The position numbers were made by a program, and so were the translations under genes. Under the pieces are notes generated by a model, which saw nothing but the letters and a program-made list of their open reading frames with translations, searched no databases and was not told where the DNA came from. Shown in pieces: positions 26,332 through 35,569 of a DNA stretch of 64,000 bases; the stretch's first letter is position 1, and each line of letters starts with the position of its first letter. The stretch is from NCBI RefSeq assembly GCF_044788715.1, contig NZ_CP173170.1:1-64000 (forward strand). Reading direction: 5' to 3'. Source of the stretch: Methylotuvimicrobium sp018830325. Its GTDB lineage: Bacteria > Pseudomonadota > Gammaproteobacteria > Methylococcales > Methylomonadaceae.

Positions 26332-27161
26332 AGCAATATCTGGATTTATTGGAAAAAATCTTAACCGAAGGGACGTTGAAAGGCGATAGAACCGGTAGCG
26401 GTACTTTATCGGTTTTCGGTCATCAAATGCGATTTTCGTTGGCGGACGGATTTCCGTTGGTGACGACCAAAAAAGTTCATTTGAAATCGATCATTCATGA
26501 GCTACTTTGGTTTTTGCACGGCGATACACGTTTGGATTATTTGCATCGGCATGGGGTGACGATTTGGGACGAATGGGCCGATGCCGAAGGTGGTTTGGGG
26601 CCGGTGTACGGTTATCAATGGCGTTCATGGCCGTCTCCGGATAAAACGTATATCGATCAGATTGCTACAGTAATCGAGCAATTAAAAAGCAACCCTAATA
26701 GCCGGCGCATGATCGTTTCGGCTTGGAATGTTGCCGATTTGCCTGATGAGAAACTCAGTCCGCAGCAAAACGTTGTCAACGGAAAAATGGCATTGGCGCC
26801 TTGTCATGCCTTGTTTCAGTTTTATGTTGCCGACGGCAAATTATCTTGTCAGTTGTATCAGCGCAGCTGTGATACTTTTTTGGGGTTGCCGTTCAATATC
26901 GCCAGTTATGCGTTATTGACTCATATGGCCGCGCAGCAGAGCGGTTTAGAGGTTGGCGATTTTATTTGGACCGGCGGCGATGTCCATTTGTATTTGAATC
27001 ACCTGGAGCAGGCTAAATTGCAACTGACGCGCGAGCCGTATCCCTTGCCTCGCTTAGCGATCAAACGCAAGCCGGAATCTATATTCGATTATCGCTTCGA
27101 AGATTTTGAGATGCTCGATTACCAGGCTCACGCGCATATCAAGGCGACAATTTCGGTTTAG
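26328..27161 (+). CDS. thyA: Thymidylate synthase
   Basis: ThyA methylates dUMP to dTMP using methylene-tetrahydrofolate. The 277-residue protein starts MKQYLDLLEKIL and has the active-site segment LAPCHALFQFYV with catalytic Cys159, followed by SCQLYQRSCD and the dUMP-binding LGLPFNIASYA. It is 13 residues longer than the E. coli enzyme because of an insert just before the active site (around DEKLSPQQNVVNG), as seen in many other bacteria. ATG 26328 overlaps the lgt stop. Confidence 0.97.
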   Translation: MKQYLDLLEKILTEGTLKGDRTGSGTLSVFGHQMRFSLADGFPLVTTKKVHLKSIIHELLWFLHGDTRLDYLHRHGVTIWDEWADAEGGLGPVYGYQWRSWPSPDKTYIDQIATVIEQLKSNPNSRRMIVSAWNVADLPDEKLSPQQNVVNGKMALAPCHALFQFYVADGKLSCQLYQRSCDTFLGLPFNIASYALLTHMAAQQSGLEVGDFIWTGGDVHLYLNHLEQAKLQLTREPYPLPRLAIKRKPESIFDYRFEDFEMLDYQAHAHIKATISV

Positions 27162-27340
27162 GAATGAGCGCGAAATAACGTGGGCCTTTTTGGTGCCTCC
27201 TTTCCAGAAGGTAGGAACGTACCTCGTTCCCACCGCTCCAGCGTGGGAATGCATACCGATCTTGCCTCGGCAGCGATCCCTGCTGCCGACATCCTCGCTA
27301 GCCACACCCCATACCTTCATAAAGTTAACCATTTTTTGAG

Positions 27341-27483
27341 TATATACCCATCGTAGATAAAAATTCGGCACCGGGGTGTCCGTCAAAGGACGCCGTGAAT
27401 ACGTCCATGTAGGCAAAGCCTTTGTCGGACACCCCGGCGGCGCCTCGGGCACTGCCGAAATTTGAAGCGCGAAAGGTATAAAA
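27341..27483. repeat. Dispersed palindromic repeat, copy 1
   Basis: Within this unit CCGGGGTGTCCG at 27371-27382 is perfectly complementary to CGGACACCCCGG at 27426-27437. The loop includes GGACGCCGTGAATACGTCC. The same unit, reverse-complemented and with a longer loop, occurs at about 63650-63812, including the flank ATTTGAAGCGCGAAAGGTAT. The loop core also occurs at 48257-48283. The remaining thyA-downstream spacer (27162-27547) holds no gene. The role is unknown. Confidence 0.8.
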
Positions 27484-27547
27484 GGTATGAGTTGCCACGG
27501 AGGACCGTGGGAACCAGAAAGCAGTTGTCGAAGTTGTTTGATGTTCG

Positions 27548-28078
27548 TTATTCGTACATGAATTCGCTCAAGTCCGGCGCTTTCGGTAACTGCAATTGAG
27601 TTAGCCTATCCGCGTTTTTTATCTCATTCAGTCTGTCCATGTTATTGGCGTGAACGCACTGAAATGCGCCGTTGAAGTCGGCGTTTAAAAAGGCTTTGGT
27701 CAAGTGAACGCATAAGCAATAGAGTGCAGAATAGTTTGTCGGATCGCCGTCTTTACATCGATCGATTTCCTTCGACAACAAGGTCATGACCGATAGGACG
27801 AAGCCGTCGTGCCGCCAATTCACCGGTTCATCGCTGACTTCATTCCCCGAAAGCGCAATAGCGCTCAACGCGTAATAGGCGAGATCGGTCAAGCCGGCCA
27901 GAATAGCCGCCATTTCGCCGGATTTGATTGCCTTAAAGGTCTCACTGCCGCCGTCCATCAGTAACGCCTGACGTAGAATGATATCCATATCGGAAACATC
28001 AACGGGCGCTCCGTGCTCGGCTTGCGGAATCGCTAATTCGTCGTGGTAAGCCCTGATTGCTGCTAAATGCTGATTCAT
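27548..28078 (-). CDS. MazG/HisE-like nucleotide pyrophosphohydrolase
   Basis: The 176-residue protein from ATG 28078 (preceded by GGGGGC) resembles the all-alpha NTP pyrophosphohydrolase superfamily. The segment EMAAILAGLTDLAYYALSAI matches the metal-binding second helix pattern, and the later HANNMDRLNEI resembles the HxSNMxK region of HisE/MazG-like proteins. Expected function is cleavage of a nucleoside triphosphate to the monophosphate, perhaps house-cleaning. An upstream frame to 28183 has no good initiation signal. The assignment is moderate. Confidence 0.6.
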   Translation of the reverse strand: MNQHLAAIRAYHDELAIPQAEHGAPVDVSDMDIILRQALLMDGGSETFKAIKSGEMAAILAGLTDLAYYALSAIALSGNEVSDEPVNWRHDGFVLSVMTLLSKEIDRCKDGDPTNYSALYCLCVHLTKAFLNADFNGAFQCVHANNMDRLNEIKNADRLTQLQLPKAPDLSEFMYE

Positions 28079-28137
28079 TGCTGCCCCCTTTTTTGATGGA
28101 TGTCGAAATGAGACTGGATGAGGCGAAAAAAGTTGCG

Positions 28138-28617
28138 TTAATTTTGTCCGCAGCAACGTTTGAATTTTTTTCCGCTGCCGCAAGGGCAGGTGGCATTTTT
28201 GCCTTGGCCGCTTTCCGTTTTCGGTTGGCCGATCGATTTGACCAAACCGTCCAGATAATACCAGCGTCCGCCGGATTTTTTGAAACGGCTGAGTTCGTGC
28301 ATGACTCGCTCTTCATTATCGAGGTTAAAAAAGGCTTTAAATTCCACTAAACCTTTAACGTCGTTTTTACCGCCTTTTTTGACGTTGACGATTTCGAGCT
28401 TTGTCCAGACCGTTTTATCTTTAGAAAAATCGATAGACTGAGGCTTTTTAGCATTGTCCCAGGTTGCTAAAAGATAAGCAGCATCATGATAGGCATAGGC
28501 GGTAAAGCGCGAACGCATTAACATTTCCGCGGTTTCGGCAAATCGGCTACCGTTATGGTAAGTTCGGCAGCATTTTTCGTACGGTAGCCCCGAACCGCAA
28601 AGACACATATCAACCAT
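28138..28617 (-). CDS. YchJ family protein with two SEC-C zinc motifs
   Basis: The 159-residue cytosolic protein has CLCGSGLPYEKCC at the start and CPCGSGKKFKRCC at the end. These are SEC-C-type CxCx(n)CC zinc-binding motifs flanking the UPF0225/YchJ middle domain (MRSRFTAYAYHDAAYLLATW). Function of YchJ proteins is unknown. It lies between the MazG-like gene and the crp-type gene, all on the minus strand. Confidence 0.88.
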   Translation of the reverse strand: MVDMCLCGSGLPYEKCCRTYHNGSRFAETAEMLMRSRFTAYAYHDAAYLLATWDNAKKPQSIDFSKDKTVWTKLEIVNVKKGGKNDVKGLVEFKAFFNLDNEERVMHELSRFKKSGGRWYYLDGLVKSIGQPKTESGQGKNATCPCGSGKKFKRCCGQN

Positions 28618-28636
28618 CGATGTAATAACGAGTACG

Positions 28637-29290
28637 TTAACGGGTGCCGAAAACGACGATGGTTTTGCCGTGGGCGGTAATCAGACCTTTATCTTCAAGT
28701 TCTTTGAGCACTCTTCCGGCCATTTCCCGAGAACAACCGACAATCCGGCCGATTTCTTGGCGAGTGATACGCAGCTGCATGCCGTCCGGGTGAGTAACGG
28801 CATCCGGTTCTTTTGCTAGGTCAAGAAGGGTACGAGCGATACGGCCTTCCACATCCATGAAGGCGAGATCGCGAAATTTGCGGCTGGTGATCAAAAGGCG
28901 AGACGCTAATTGTTCGCCAAGCATGGACAGGATTTCGGGAGCATATTCCAACAATTCTTTTTTTAATGCTTGTTTTAGCCTTTCATAACCGATTTCCGCC
29001 AATTTGCAGGGTGTTCGTGTATTAACACTGACTTCTCGAGTGTCGGTCGGCTTAAATACACCGATTTCGCCGATAAAGTCGTGTTTGTTTAAATAAGCAA
29101 GGATCAATTCACGGCCGTCTTCGTCTTCGACACCGATACTGACAGAGCCTTCGATAATAAAATAGAGGCGGTCACCGGTATCGCCGGGACGAATGATGGT
29201 GGTTTTAGCCGGGTAGGACTTGGTATGGCACAAGTGTAAAAAAGGCTCCAATGCATCTCTATATGCCGGGTTTAGCTTACTAGGGGTCAT
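28637..29290 (-). CDS. CRP/Vfr-type global transcription regulator
   Basis: The 217-residue protein combines a cyclic-nucleotide-binding domain (LYFIIEGSVSIGVEDEDGRE, then FIGEIGVF) with a C-terminal winged helix (TRQEIGRIVGCSREMAGRVL). The recognition helix RExxGRVLKELED is that of E. coli CRP and Pseudomonas Vfr, so it should bind cAMP and a TGTGA-type site. It is divergent from the OsmC gene, the same neighbour as crp-yhfA in enterics. The adenylate cyclase-like gene at 59.3 kb is one possible source of its ligand. Confidence 0.93.
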   Translation of the reverse strand: MTPSKLNPAYRDALEPFLHLCHTKSYPAKTTIIRPGDTGDRLYFIIEGSVSIGVEDEDGRELILAYLNKHDFIGEIGVFKPTDTREVSVNTRTPCKLAEIGYERLKQALKKELLEYAPEILSMLGEQLASRLLITSRKFRDLAFMDVEGRIARTLLDLAKEPDAVTHPDGMQLRITRQEIGRIVGCSREMAGRVLKELEDKGLITAHGKTIVVFGTR

Positions 29291-29432
29291 AACAACTAAT
29301 CATCCTCTAACTATGTTGTAAAAAAATTCCGCTAACAGTGCCGCATTTTTATAAAAAAATCAACAATGATGATCTTTTAAATTTAGCCTGGTGTGTTAAT
29401 CTATGCGACTTTTATTGGGTCGGTAAAGACAG

Positions 29433-29849
29433 ATGGAAGCGAAAGTTAAATGGGTTGACGGTGTTATGTTTGTTGGCGAAACCGGTAGCGGACATGCAGT
29501 CGTCATGGACGGTTCTCCAGACCATGGGGGACGCAACATGGGGGCGAGGCCGATGGAAATGATTTTACTCGGACTAGGTGGTTGTTCGTCTTTCGATGTC
29601 GTAGATATTTTGCGCAAAGGCAGAAACGATATCGTCGATTGTCGTGTCGAAATAACGGCTGAACGAGCAGACTCCATACCCAGCGTGTTCACCAAAATTC
29701 ATTTACATTTTGTCGTAACCGGGCGTGAACTTAAAGCGAATGCTGTAGAACGCGCGATAAAATTATCGGCGGAAAAATATTGTTCCGCATCCATCATGCT
29801 GGGTAAGACGGCAGAGGTTACCCACGACTTTGAAGTAATCGAGGTTTAA
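29433..29849 (+). CDS. OsmC family protein (YhfA-like)
   Basis: OsmC-family proteins reduce organic hydroperoxides with two cysteines. The 138-residue product has GGCSSFDVVDILRK with the first conserved Cys, and EKYCSASIML with the second. Divergence from crp and the length match E. coli YhfA. It is seven bases from the start of speD, so the two may be co-transcribed. Confidence 0.9.
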   Translation: MEAKVKWVDGVMFVGETGSGHAVVMDGSPDHGGRNMGARPMEMILLGLGGCSSFDVVDILRKGRNDIVDCRVEITAERADSIPSVFTKIHLHFVVTGRELKANAVERAIKLSAEKYCSASIMLGKTAEVTHDFEVIEV

Positions 29850-29855
29850 TAAATT

Positions 29856-30644
29856 TTGAAAAAATTAAAATTACACGGCTTTAACAATTTAACAAAGTCG
29901 CTCAGCTTTAATATTTACGATGTTTGTTATACACCGGCCGATCAAAAACAGGCTTATATAGACTATATCGATGAGGCCTACAATGCCGACCGCCTCACAC
30001 AAATATTGAAGGATGTCGCCGAAATTATCGGCGCCAATATTCTGAACATTGCGCATCAAGATTACGATCCGCAAGGTGCTAGTGTCACGATGTTGATTGC
30101 CGAGGGTATGGATACTGAAGTCGATGCCGAGCAACTCAACAGCGAGTCGCCGGGACCGCTGCCCGAAACCGTGCTCGCGCATTTGGACAAGAGCCATATC
30201 ACCGTGCATACCTATCCCGAATGTCATCCCGATACCGAGATCAGCACATTCCGTGCGGATATCGATGTATCGACTTGCGGTCAGATATCGCCGTTAAAAG
30301 CATTAAACTATCTGATTCATAGTTTTGAATCCGATATTGTGATCATGGATTATAAAATACGTGGCTTTACACGTGATGTATCGGGGCAAAAGCATTATAT
30401 CGATCATAATATTACGTCGATTCAAAAATATATCTCGGAAGATACGCGCGAAAAATATCAAATGATCGATGTTAATGTCTATCAAGAACACCTTTTCCAT
30501 ACCAAAATGCTGTTGAAAGAAACCGAGTTGGAAAATTATTTGTTCGAAAAAGAAAGCGCGTTTAGCGATGAAGAAAAAGAGGCTATTCAAGAGCAATTGC
30601 AGCAAGAGATGGCTGAAATATTTTATGGCAGAAACTATGCTTAA
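29856..30644 (+). CDS. speD: S-adenosylmethionine decarboxylase proenzyme
   Basis: SpeD makes decarboxylated SAM, the aminopropyl donor for spermidine. The 262-residue protein is of the E. coli class, which is larger than the Bacillus/archaeal type. The self-cleavage site is Lys112-Ser113 in the segment DKSHITVHTYPECHP, which would generate the pyruvoyl group on Ser113. It starts with TTG at 29856, seven bases after the OsmC gene stop. No spermidine synthase gene is beside it. Confidence 0.93.
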   Translation: MKKLKLHGFNNLTKSLSFNIYDVCYTPADQKQAYIDYIDEAYNADRLTQILKDVAEIIGANILNIAHQDYDPQGASVTMLIAEGMDTEVDAEQLNSESPGPLPETVLAHLDKSHITVHTYPECHPDTEISTFRADIDVSTCGQISPLKALNYLIHSFESDIVIMDYKIRGFTRDVSGQKHYIDHNITSIQKYISEDTREKYQMIDVNVYQEHLFHTKMLLKETELENYLFEKESAFSDEEKEAIQEQLQQEMAEIFYGRNYA

Positions 30645-31365
30645 TTTTAGTTAGCAGTGAATAGTGAATTTTTCCGCGGATAGGTTGTATTTGAGTTATC
30701 CATTCTCTTATTGCTTTTGACATTGTGACCAAGGAAGGTCTCAATTCCCTGTTTTCCCATTTCGACAACTTTAGGAAAAAACGTGTCATTCCCCGCCCGG
30801 GATTGGCGGAATCCAGTGACAGGGATGGTCGTAGCTTCATGTCCATGGACCAGAATATCGTCAATCCAGCCGAGAGACGAATAAAGCCGTAAATACATTA
30901 AAAAATAAGCGTTAATTTGGCGCTTATGTCTTTTTCCCTTCTCTCTCCAATAAGATTTCGGCATCGGTTGCCGAATTTTCCCTAAAAAATTTTCCCAAAT
31001 TTTCAAACTTATCGCTTTGCCGTTTTAAGTCAAGCGTACTAATACTGTGGAGTTGATTGATTTTATATGAGGTTTACCTGAACTGATCGGCTATTTTGTT
31101 TCTAGTATTATTTACAAATTAATACTATGATTCTTTTTGCGAATATATTCACAAAATGCCAATATTTATAATGATTATTTGTCGGTAATGTGGGTTGCCA
31201 TAACATCGGTTTGTGGTTGGAGCCAGGTTGCCATAGTTCTATGTGGGAACCCAAACCGAACTTGACGGCCATGACTTTAGGCGTGGCTAAAGATAATCTA
31301 AAGAGGCCTGAAAAGCTCTGAATTTTATGTTCACGTTGCATTGATAATTTTTATCGGCTTAAGCT
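30645..31365. other. Long spacer with repeat fragments, no convincing gene
   Basis: The region between speD and the caspase-like gene holds no gene with a recognisable family. At 30784-30830 it carries a dispersed element (core GGATTGGCGGAATCCAGTG) that also occurs, reverse-complemented, at 54083-54131. Near 31190-31320 a second low-complexity repeat-like stretch gives a short minus-strand frame that I consider spurious. The last 100 bp should contain the promoter of the downstream gene. Confidence 0.5.
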
Positions 31366-33726
31366 ATGAAATCGTTTCCCTTTCTTTCTTCCATGGCGCT
31401 CGTTGTGCTGACCGCCTGTACGGCAGATTCTGCCGGGGTTAAGGAGCGCGCGGCGGATTTTGCGAAAGTAGAACAGATGCGCGATGCTGATAAACTTTAT
31501 ATAGTGGATTGTCTCCTGCCCGGTCAAATTAGAAGAATGGGCCGGATGATGACCTTTTTAACGGCTAAGATTCCGATCAAGACCACCGCGCTGGACTGCG
31601 AAATTCGAGGTGGCGATTATGTCGCATTCGATCGTTCGAATTATGCGACCGCTTTAAACTTATGGCTCCCTGCCGCACAAGAGGGAGATGCCGAAGCTCA
31701 GGCTTATGTTGGGGAAATTTTTCAAAAAGGGCTTGGAACGCAGCCCGATTATCAAAGCGCTGCATTATGGTTTAAAAGAGCGGCCGAGCAGGGCAACAAG
31801 CGAGCGCAATTAAGTCTCGGTTATCTCTATGAAAAGGGGCTTGGTGTCGAGCAGGATTCCGCTGCAGCTATGCAATGGTACCAGAAAGCCTCGGGGCTCG
31901 ACGAGAAAGATATACCCTATGCGGCAACTCTACAGACCTCGCCGGATGAAGGCTTGCTGGAAGAAATCAAATGGCTCAAAACCGAGCTCAACAACAGTCG
32001 AAACGAGGCAAGTCGCTTATCGGACGAACTCGCAAAAACGCAGCGTCAATTACAGGAAAGCCAACAAAAACTGCAACGCTACCTAGACGAACGTAACAAT
32101 ACCCAGTCGAAACTAGATGCGGCTATCGGCCGCGGCGACAATGCCGCAATCCCCGGTTTAAAGCGTAAATTGCAAGATGCGGAACGGGAACTATCGGCTT
32201 ACACGGCTCAGATCGGCAATCTTGAAAAGCAGTATCGTCAAGAAGTCGACCAACTCAACAGCAAATTGAAGGAAACTGAAAAACGGGCCAACCAAATCTA
32301 TAGCCAACTCAAAAAACAGAAGACCGAAACCGGCGCAATCCAGCTTAAATTAGTCAACGCCGAGGCGCAATTAGCAAAAACCGAGCAAGAATTGTTGTCG
32401 GCCAAGAGTCCCGTATCGGCCACTCCGGCGGCGGACGATACGCAAAAATTGGATGTAATCGAGCGCAAACACAAGGATGCCCTGCAGAAAATTCAAAAGG
32501 ACTTACAAGAAAAAGAAAACCGTGGACGGCTTATGGCCGATCAGATTGCCAGACTCGAAGCAGAGAAGGAAAGATACGAACAAGAAATCCAACAATTACA
32601 AAAATCCTCGATGACTGTTGCAGCAGCGCAAAAACCCGTCATCGAAATTATCGATCCGCCATTCGTGCGGGTCCGCGGAGTGCCGACTGTAACGCTGCGT
32701 TCCATCGTCAAAGAAAGGGAAATCATCGGTAAAGCCAGTTCGCCGGTGGGTATATTATCGGTGTTGATTAACGATGTAAAAAGCCATCTCGACGAGCGGG
32801 GGTTGTTTAACAGCAGCATCGCCATTGCCGCTCAAGAAACGCCGGTTAGAATCGTCGCGGTCGACAACAACGGTGCGCGCGAAAGCCTCGAATTCAAAAT
32901 GACCTTGGAAGGCCCGATAAGCGATAGTCAACGCGGTAAAGAAGACATTAATCGCTTGCAGACTGTCAGCCCATGGAAAGATTTGGATTTCGGCCATTAT
33001 CATGCATTGATCATCGGCAATAACCGCTATCAGAAAATTCCGTCGCTCGATACGCCGGTGAACGATGCGCGAGCGGTCGACCGGGTTCTTCGCGAAAAAT
33101 ACGGATTTAAAACTAAATTATTGATCGACGCTAATCGTTATCAGATCTTGTCGGCGATGAATGAAATGCGGGCGAAGCTAACCGAAAAAGATAATTTGCT
33201 GATTTACTATGCCGGTCATGGCGAGTTGGATCAAGTCAACATGCGCGGTCATTGGTTGCCGGTCGATGCCGAAGCCGACAATAACGCGAATTGGATATCT
33301 ACCGTTTCGATCACCGATATTTTGAATGCGATGTCCGCAAAACACGTCATGGTCGTTGCCGATTCTTGCTACTCCGGTGCAATGACCCGTTCTTCGCTGG
33401 CGCGTTTAGATGCCGGCATGAGTCCCGAAAAGAAATCCGAATGGTTGAAAGCGATGCTCAAAGCCCGGTCCCGGACCGTAATGACCTCGGGCGGATTGAA
33501 ACCTGTCATGGACGGCGGCGGAGGTGAGCATTCGGTATTCGCAGCCTCCTTCATCAAAGCATTGGATCGCAACGTTTCTTTGCTCGAAGGCCAGGAATTG
33601 TACAGGAACGTATCGGCCAATATCGTAGCGATAGCAGCGAAATACGGTATTGAGCAAGTTCCGCAATACGCACCGGTCAATCATGCGGGACATGAGTCGG
33701 GAGAATTTTTCTTTGTGCCGAAATAG
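31366..33726 (+). CDS. Lipoprotein with Sel1 repeats, coiled coil and caspase-like (C14) domain
   Basis: The 786-residue protein begins with a lipoprotein signal (VVLTAC, Cys18). Residues about 85-185 hold Sel1-type repeats (AEAQAYVGEIFQKGLGTQPD and a second copy ending YEKGLGVEQD). Residues about 200-420 form a long coiled coil. The C-terminus from about 545 is a caspase-like peptidase: YHALIIGNNRYQKI, His618 in YYAGHGE and Cys668 in DSCYSG. It is probably exported and lipid-anchored. A broken inverted copy of its 3' end lies at 37105-37422. Substrate is unknown. Confidence 0.88.
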   Translation: MKSFPFLSSMALVVLTACTADSAGVKERAADFAKVEQMRDADKLYIVDCLLPGQIRRMGRMMTFLTAKIPIKTTALDCEIRGGDYVAFDRSNYATALNLWLPAAQEGDAEAQAYVGEIFQKGLGTQPDYQSAALWFKRAAEQGNKRAQLSLGYLYEKGLGVEQDSAAAMQWYQKASGLDEKDIPYAATLQTSPDEGLLEEIKWLKTELNNSRNEASRLSDELAKTQRQLQESQQKLQRYLDERNNTQSKLDAAIGRGDNAAIPGLKRKLQDAERELSAYTAQIGNLEKQYRQEVDQLNSKLKETEKRANQIYSQLKKQKTETGAIQLKLVNAEAQLAKTEQELLSAKSPVSATPAADDTQKLDVIERKHKDALQKIQKDLQEKENRGRLMADQIARLEAEKERYEQEIQQLQKSSMTVAAAQKPVIEIIDPPFVRVRGVPTVTLRSIVKEREIIGKASSPVGILSVLINDVKSHLDERGLFNSSIAIAAQETPVRIVAVDNNGARESLEFKMTLEGPISDSQRGKEDINRLQTVSPWKDLDFGHYHALIIGNNRYQKIPSLDTPVNDARAVDRVLREKYGFKTKLLIDANRYQILSAMNEMRAKLTEKDNLLIYYAGHGELDQVNMRGHWLPVDAEADNNANWISTVSITDILNAMSAKHVMVVADSCYSGAMTRSSLARLDAGMSPEKKSEWLKAMLKARSRTVMTSGGLKPVMDGGGGEHSVFAASFIKALDRNVSLLEGQELYRNVSANIVAIAAKYGIEQVPQYAPVNHAGHESGEFFFVPK

Positions 33727-33971
33727 CGGCTAAATCCAAGATCAAATCGAAGGTTACAGGTTTTTATAGGTGTATATCCAGGCTTATAAGGGTATTTTTA
33801 ATGAGGTTGCTCCATTCGGCACAAGTCCTTAAAAGTCTCGATTGCCCTCATGTTACGCCATGTTAACTTTCAGCTATCGGAATATTCCATTAATTGATAT
33901 ATGAATCAATAACATAAAAAATTCAGTGTAAATGAAATGAATAATTTTTTTAATCTAACGGGGGAAATTAA

Positions 33972-35195
33972 ATGAGTCTTTTTAAAAAATCGCTAGTTTA
34001 TTCGGTAGTAAGTGGCTTGCTTATGCCATTGGGACATGTATCTGCTACGGAGACTGTTAACCAAGCAGAAGTTAATAGCGCTATGTGCGGTAGTATCGAT
34101 TCGACTATTGGTTCATTTTGCGGTACAAGTTTAGAGGGACTTACTCAACTTTCATCCATGCAAACTGCCGCTCAAAGTATGAACGCGTTAGCTATGAACA
34201 ATGTTCAGCTATCATCGATCGGCGCACGAGTTGCCGCCGTAAGAGGAGGGCGTCAAGGTGGCGGCTTGAATTTAAGCGGCTTGTTGTTTGATGACGTAAA
34301 TAACCCGCTAGCTCTAGGGCAAACTAACAAAGCTGCTGCGGGCGATACCGGTTATGAAAGACTTGGTATATTTGTTAACGGTAATATCGGATTCGGCGAC
34401 AGACGAACAACTGTCAATGAACTCGGTTACAATCTCGATGAGCACGGCGCGACTTTTGGCGCGGATTATCGAATTACCGATAATTTTCTCCTTGGTGCAG
34501 CGTTCGGATATAACAATTCAACTTCCCGGTATTTTAATAGTTTAGGAAGAAATGAAAATGACAGTTATACCGGCGCAATCTATGGGTCATTTTTTACCGA
34601 AAGCGGTTTTTTTATTGACGGTATTTTTTCCGGTAGTCATTTAGAGTACGACTCGATTAGAAATATTGCGGTCGCAAACACGAGCGCTCAGGGAAATACC
34701 CAAGGTGATGAATTCAATGTAAGTATGAATACCGGCTATAACATGGCATTTGGAGGGCTGACCTTGACCCCTCAAGTGCGAGTCGATTACACGACGACTC
34801 AGGTTGATGCGTTAACTGAAACAGGTGGAGCGGGTTTAGCTTTGCATATCGGTAGTCAAGAGTTCGAGTCGTTGCAAACCGCAGCCGGTTTGCAACTTTC
34901 TTATGCGCTGAGTTTGCCATGGGCGGTTATCGTACCAAGTGCGAAAGCTGAGTACATTCATGAATTTGAAAACGATAGCCGGCGAATTAACGCGCGTTTT
35001 GTGGCTGATCCCACTGCTCAGTTTTCAGTAATTACCGATAATCCCGATAGAGACTACATTGTTATGAATGCGGGTGTTTCAGCGCAATTCGCTTATGGTT
35101 TGTCGGCATTTGCCAATTACGATACGGTTCAAGCACATTCGTTCGTTAATAACCATAACTTTAGCGGCGGTTTAAGATGGGCGGTATCTTTCTAG
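33972..35195 (+). CDS. Autotransporter-type outer-membrane beta-barrel protein, copy A
   Basis: The 407-residue product has a signal peptide (cleavage near VSATE), a short N-terminal segment (GARVAAVRGGRQGGGLNLSG) and then a beta-barrel of about 270 residues rich in alternating aromatic strands, ending in the strand LRWAVSF with terminal Phe. The barrel resembles autotransporter beta-domains but there is no long passenger. A good Shine-Dalgarno-like GGGGG lies before ATG 33972. It is closely related to the convergent copy at 35570-36898. Confidence 0.82.
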   Translation: MSLFKKSLVYSVVSGLLMPLGHVSATETVNQAEVNSAMCGSIDSTIGSFCGTSLEGLTQLSSMQTAAQSMNALAMNNVQLSSIGARVAAVRGGRQGGGLNLSGLLFDDVNNPLALGQTNKAAAGDTGYERLGIFVNGNIGFGDRRTTVNELGYNLDEHGATFGADYRITDNFLLGAAFGYNNSTSRYFNSLGRNENDSYTGAIYGSFFTESGFFIDGIFSGSHLEYDSIRNIAVANTSAQGNTQGDEFNVSMNTGYNMAFGGLTLTPQVRVDYTTTQVDALTETGGAGLALHIGSQEFESLQTAAGLQLSYALSLPWAVIVPSAKAEYIHEFENDSRRINARFVADPTAQFSVITDNPDRDYIVMNAGVSAQFAYGLSAFANYDTVQAHSFVNNHNFSGGLRWAVSF

Positions 35196-35230
35196 AGAAT
35201 TGTATGATTTAGATTTTAGACATATCCGGA

Positions 35231-35264
35231 ACAATCAGGATTAGGATTAATCCTGATTGTTTTT
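35231..35264 (+). terminator. Strong intrinsic terminator after barrel copy A
   Basis: A perfect 13-bp stem (ACAATCAGGATTA at 35231-35243 with 35248-35260) closes a GGAT loop and is followed by TTTTATT. It lies 36 bp after the stop of the outer-membrane protein gene. Confidence 0.9.
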
Positions 35265-35514
35265 ATTAAATAGTTTGCCGCTCTTAAAGAGGTCGTAGGA
35301 AGAAAAAAATAATACAAAACCTTCTACATTCGTTCATAGAATAGAGCGTTGATTTTTTCATGAATGTAATTAATACGAGACGAGTTAGATAGGCTTGAAG
35401 AAAATGCAACTAAACCGATATATTCAAAATACGGACTACGCGATATATTTAACTTATTGATAATTAGCTATCTTGATTTGAGTATACTTTGAGTGAATGG
35501 AATTGCATTGGAAT

Positions 35515-35548
35515 CGAACAAACGGAATAATAAGTTTCCGCTTGTTCG
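35515..35548 (-). terminator. Hairpin after barrel copy B
   Basis: CGAACAAACGGAA at 35515-35527 pairs with 35536-35548 at 12 of 13 positions. It lies just downstream of the minus-strand barrel gene ending at 35570. There is no long T-run on that strand, so it may slow decay rather than terminate. Apart from this and the terminator at 35231, the 374-bp convergent spacer shows no gene. Confidence 0.5.
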
Positions 35549-35569
35549 GTTAATGCACCTATCGATATT

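Noticed and set aside
31108..31341. A 77-codon minus-strand frame before the caspase-like gene
   Set aside because: It lies in repeat-like sequence, has no recognised domain and no convincing start.
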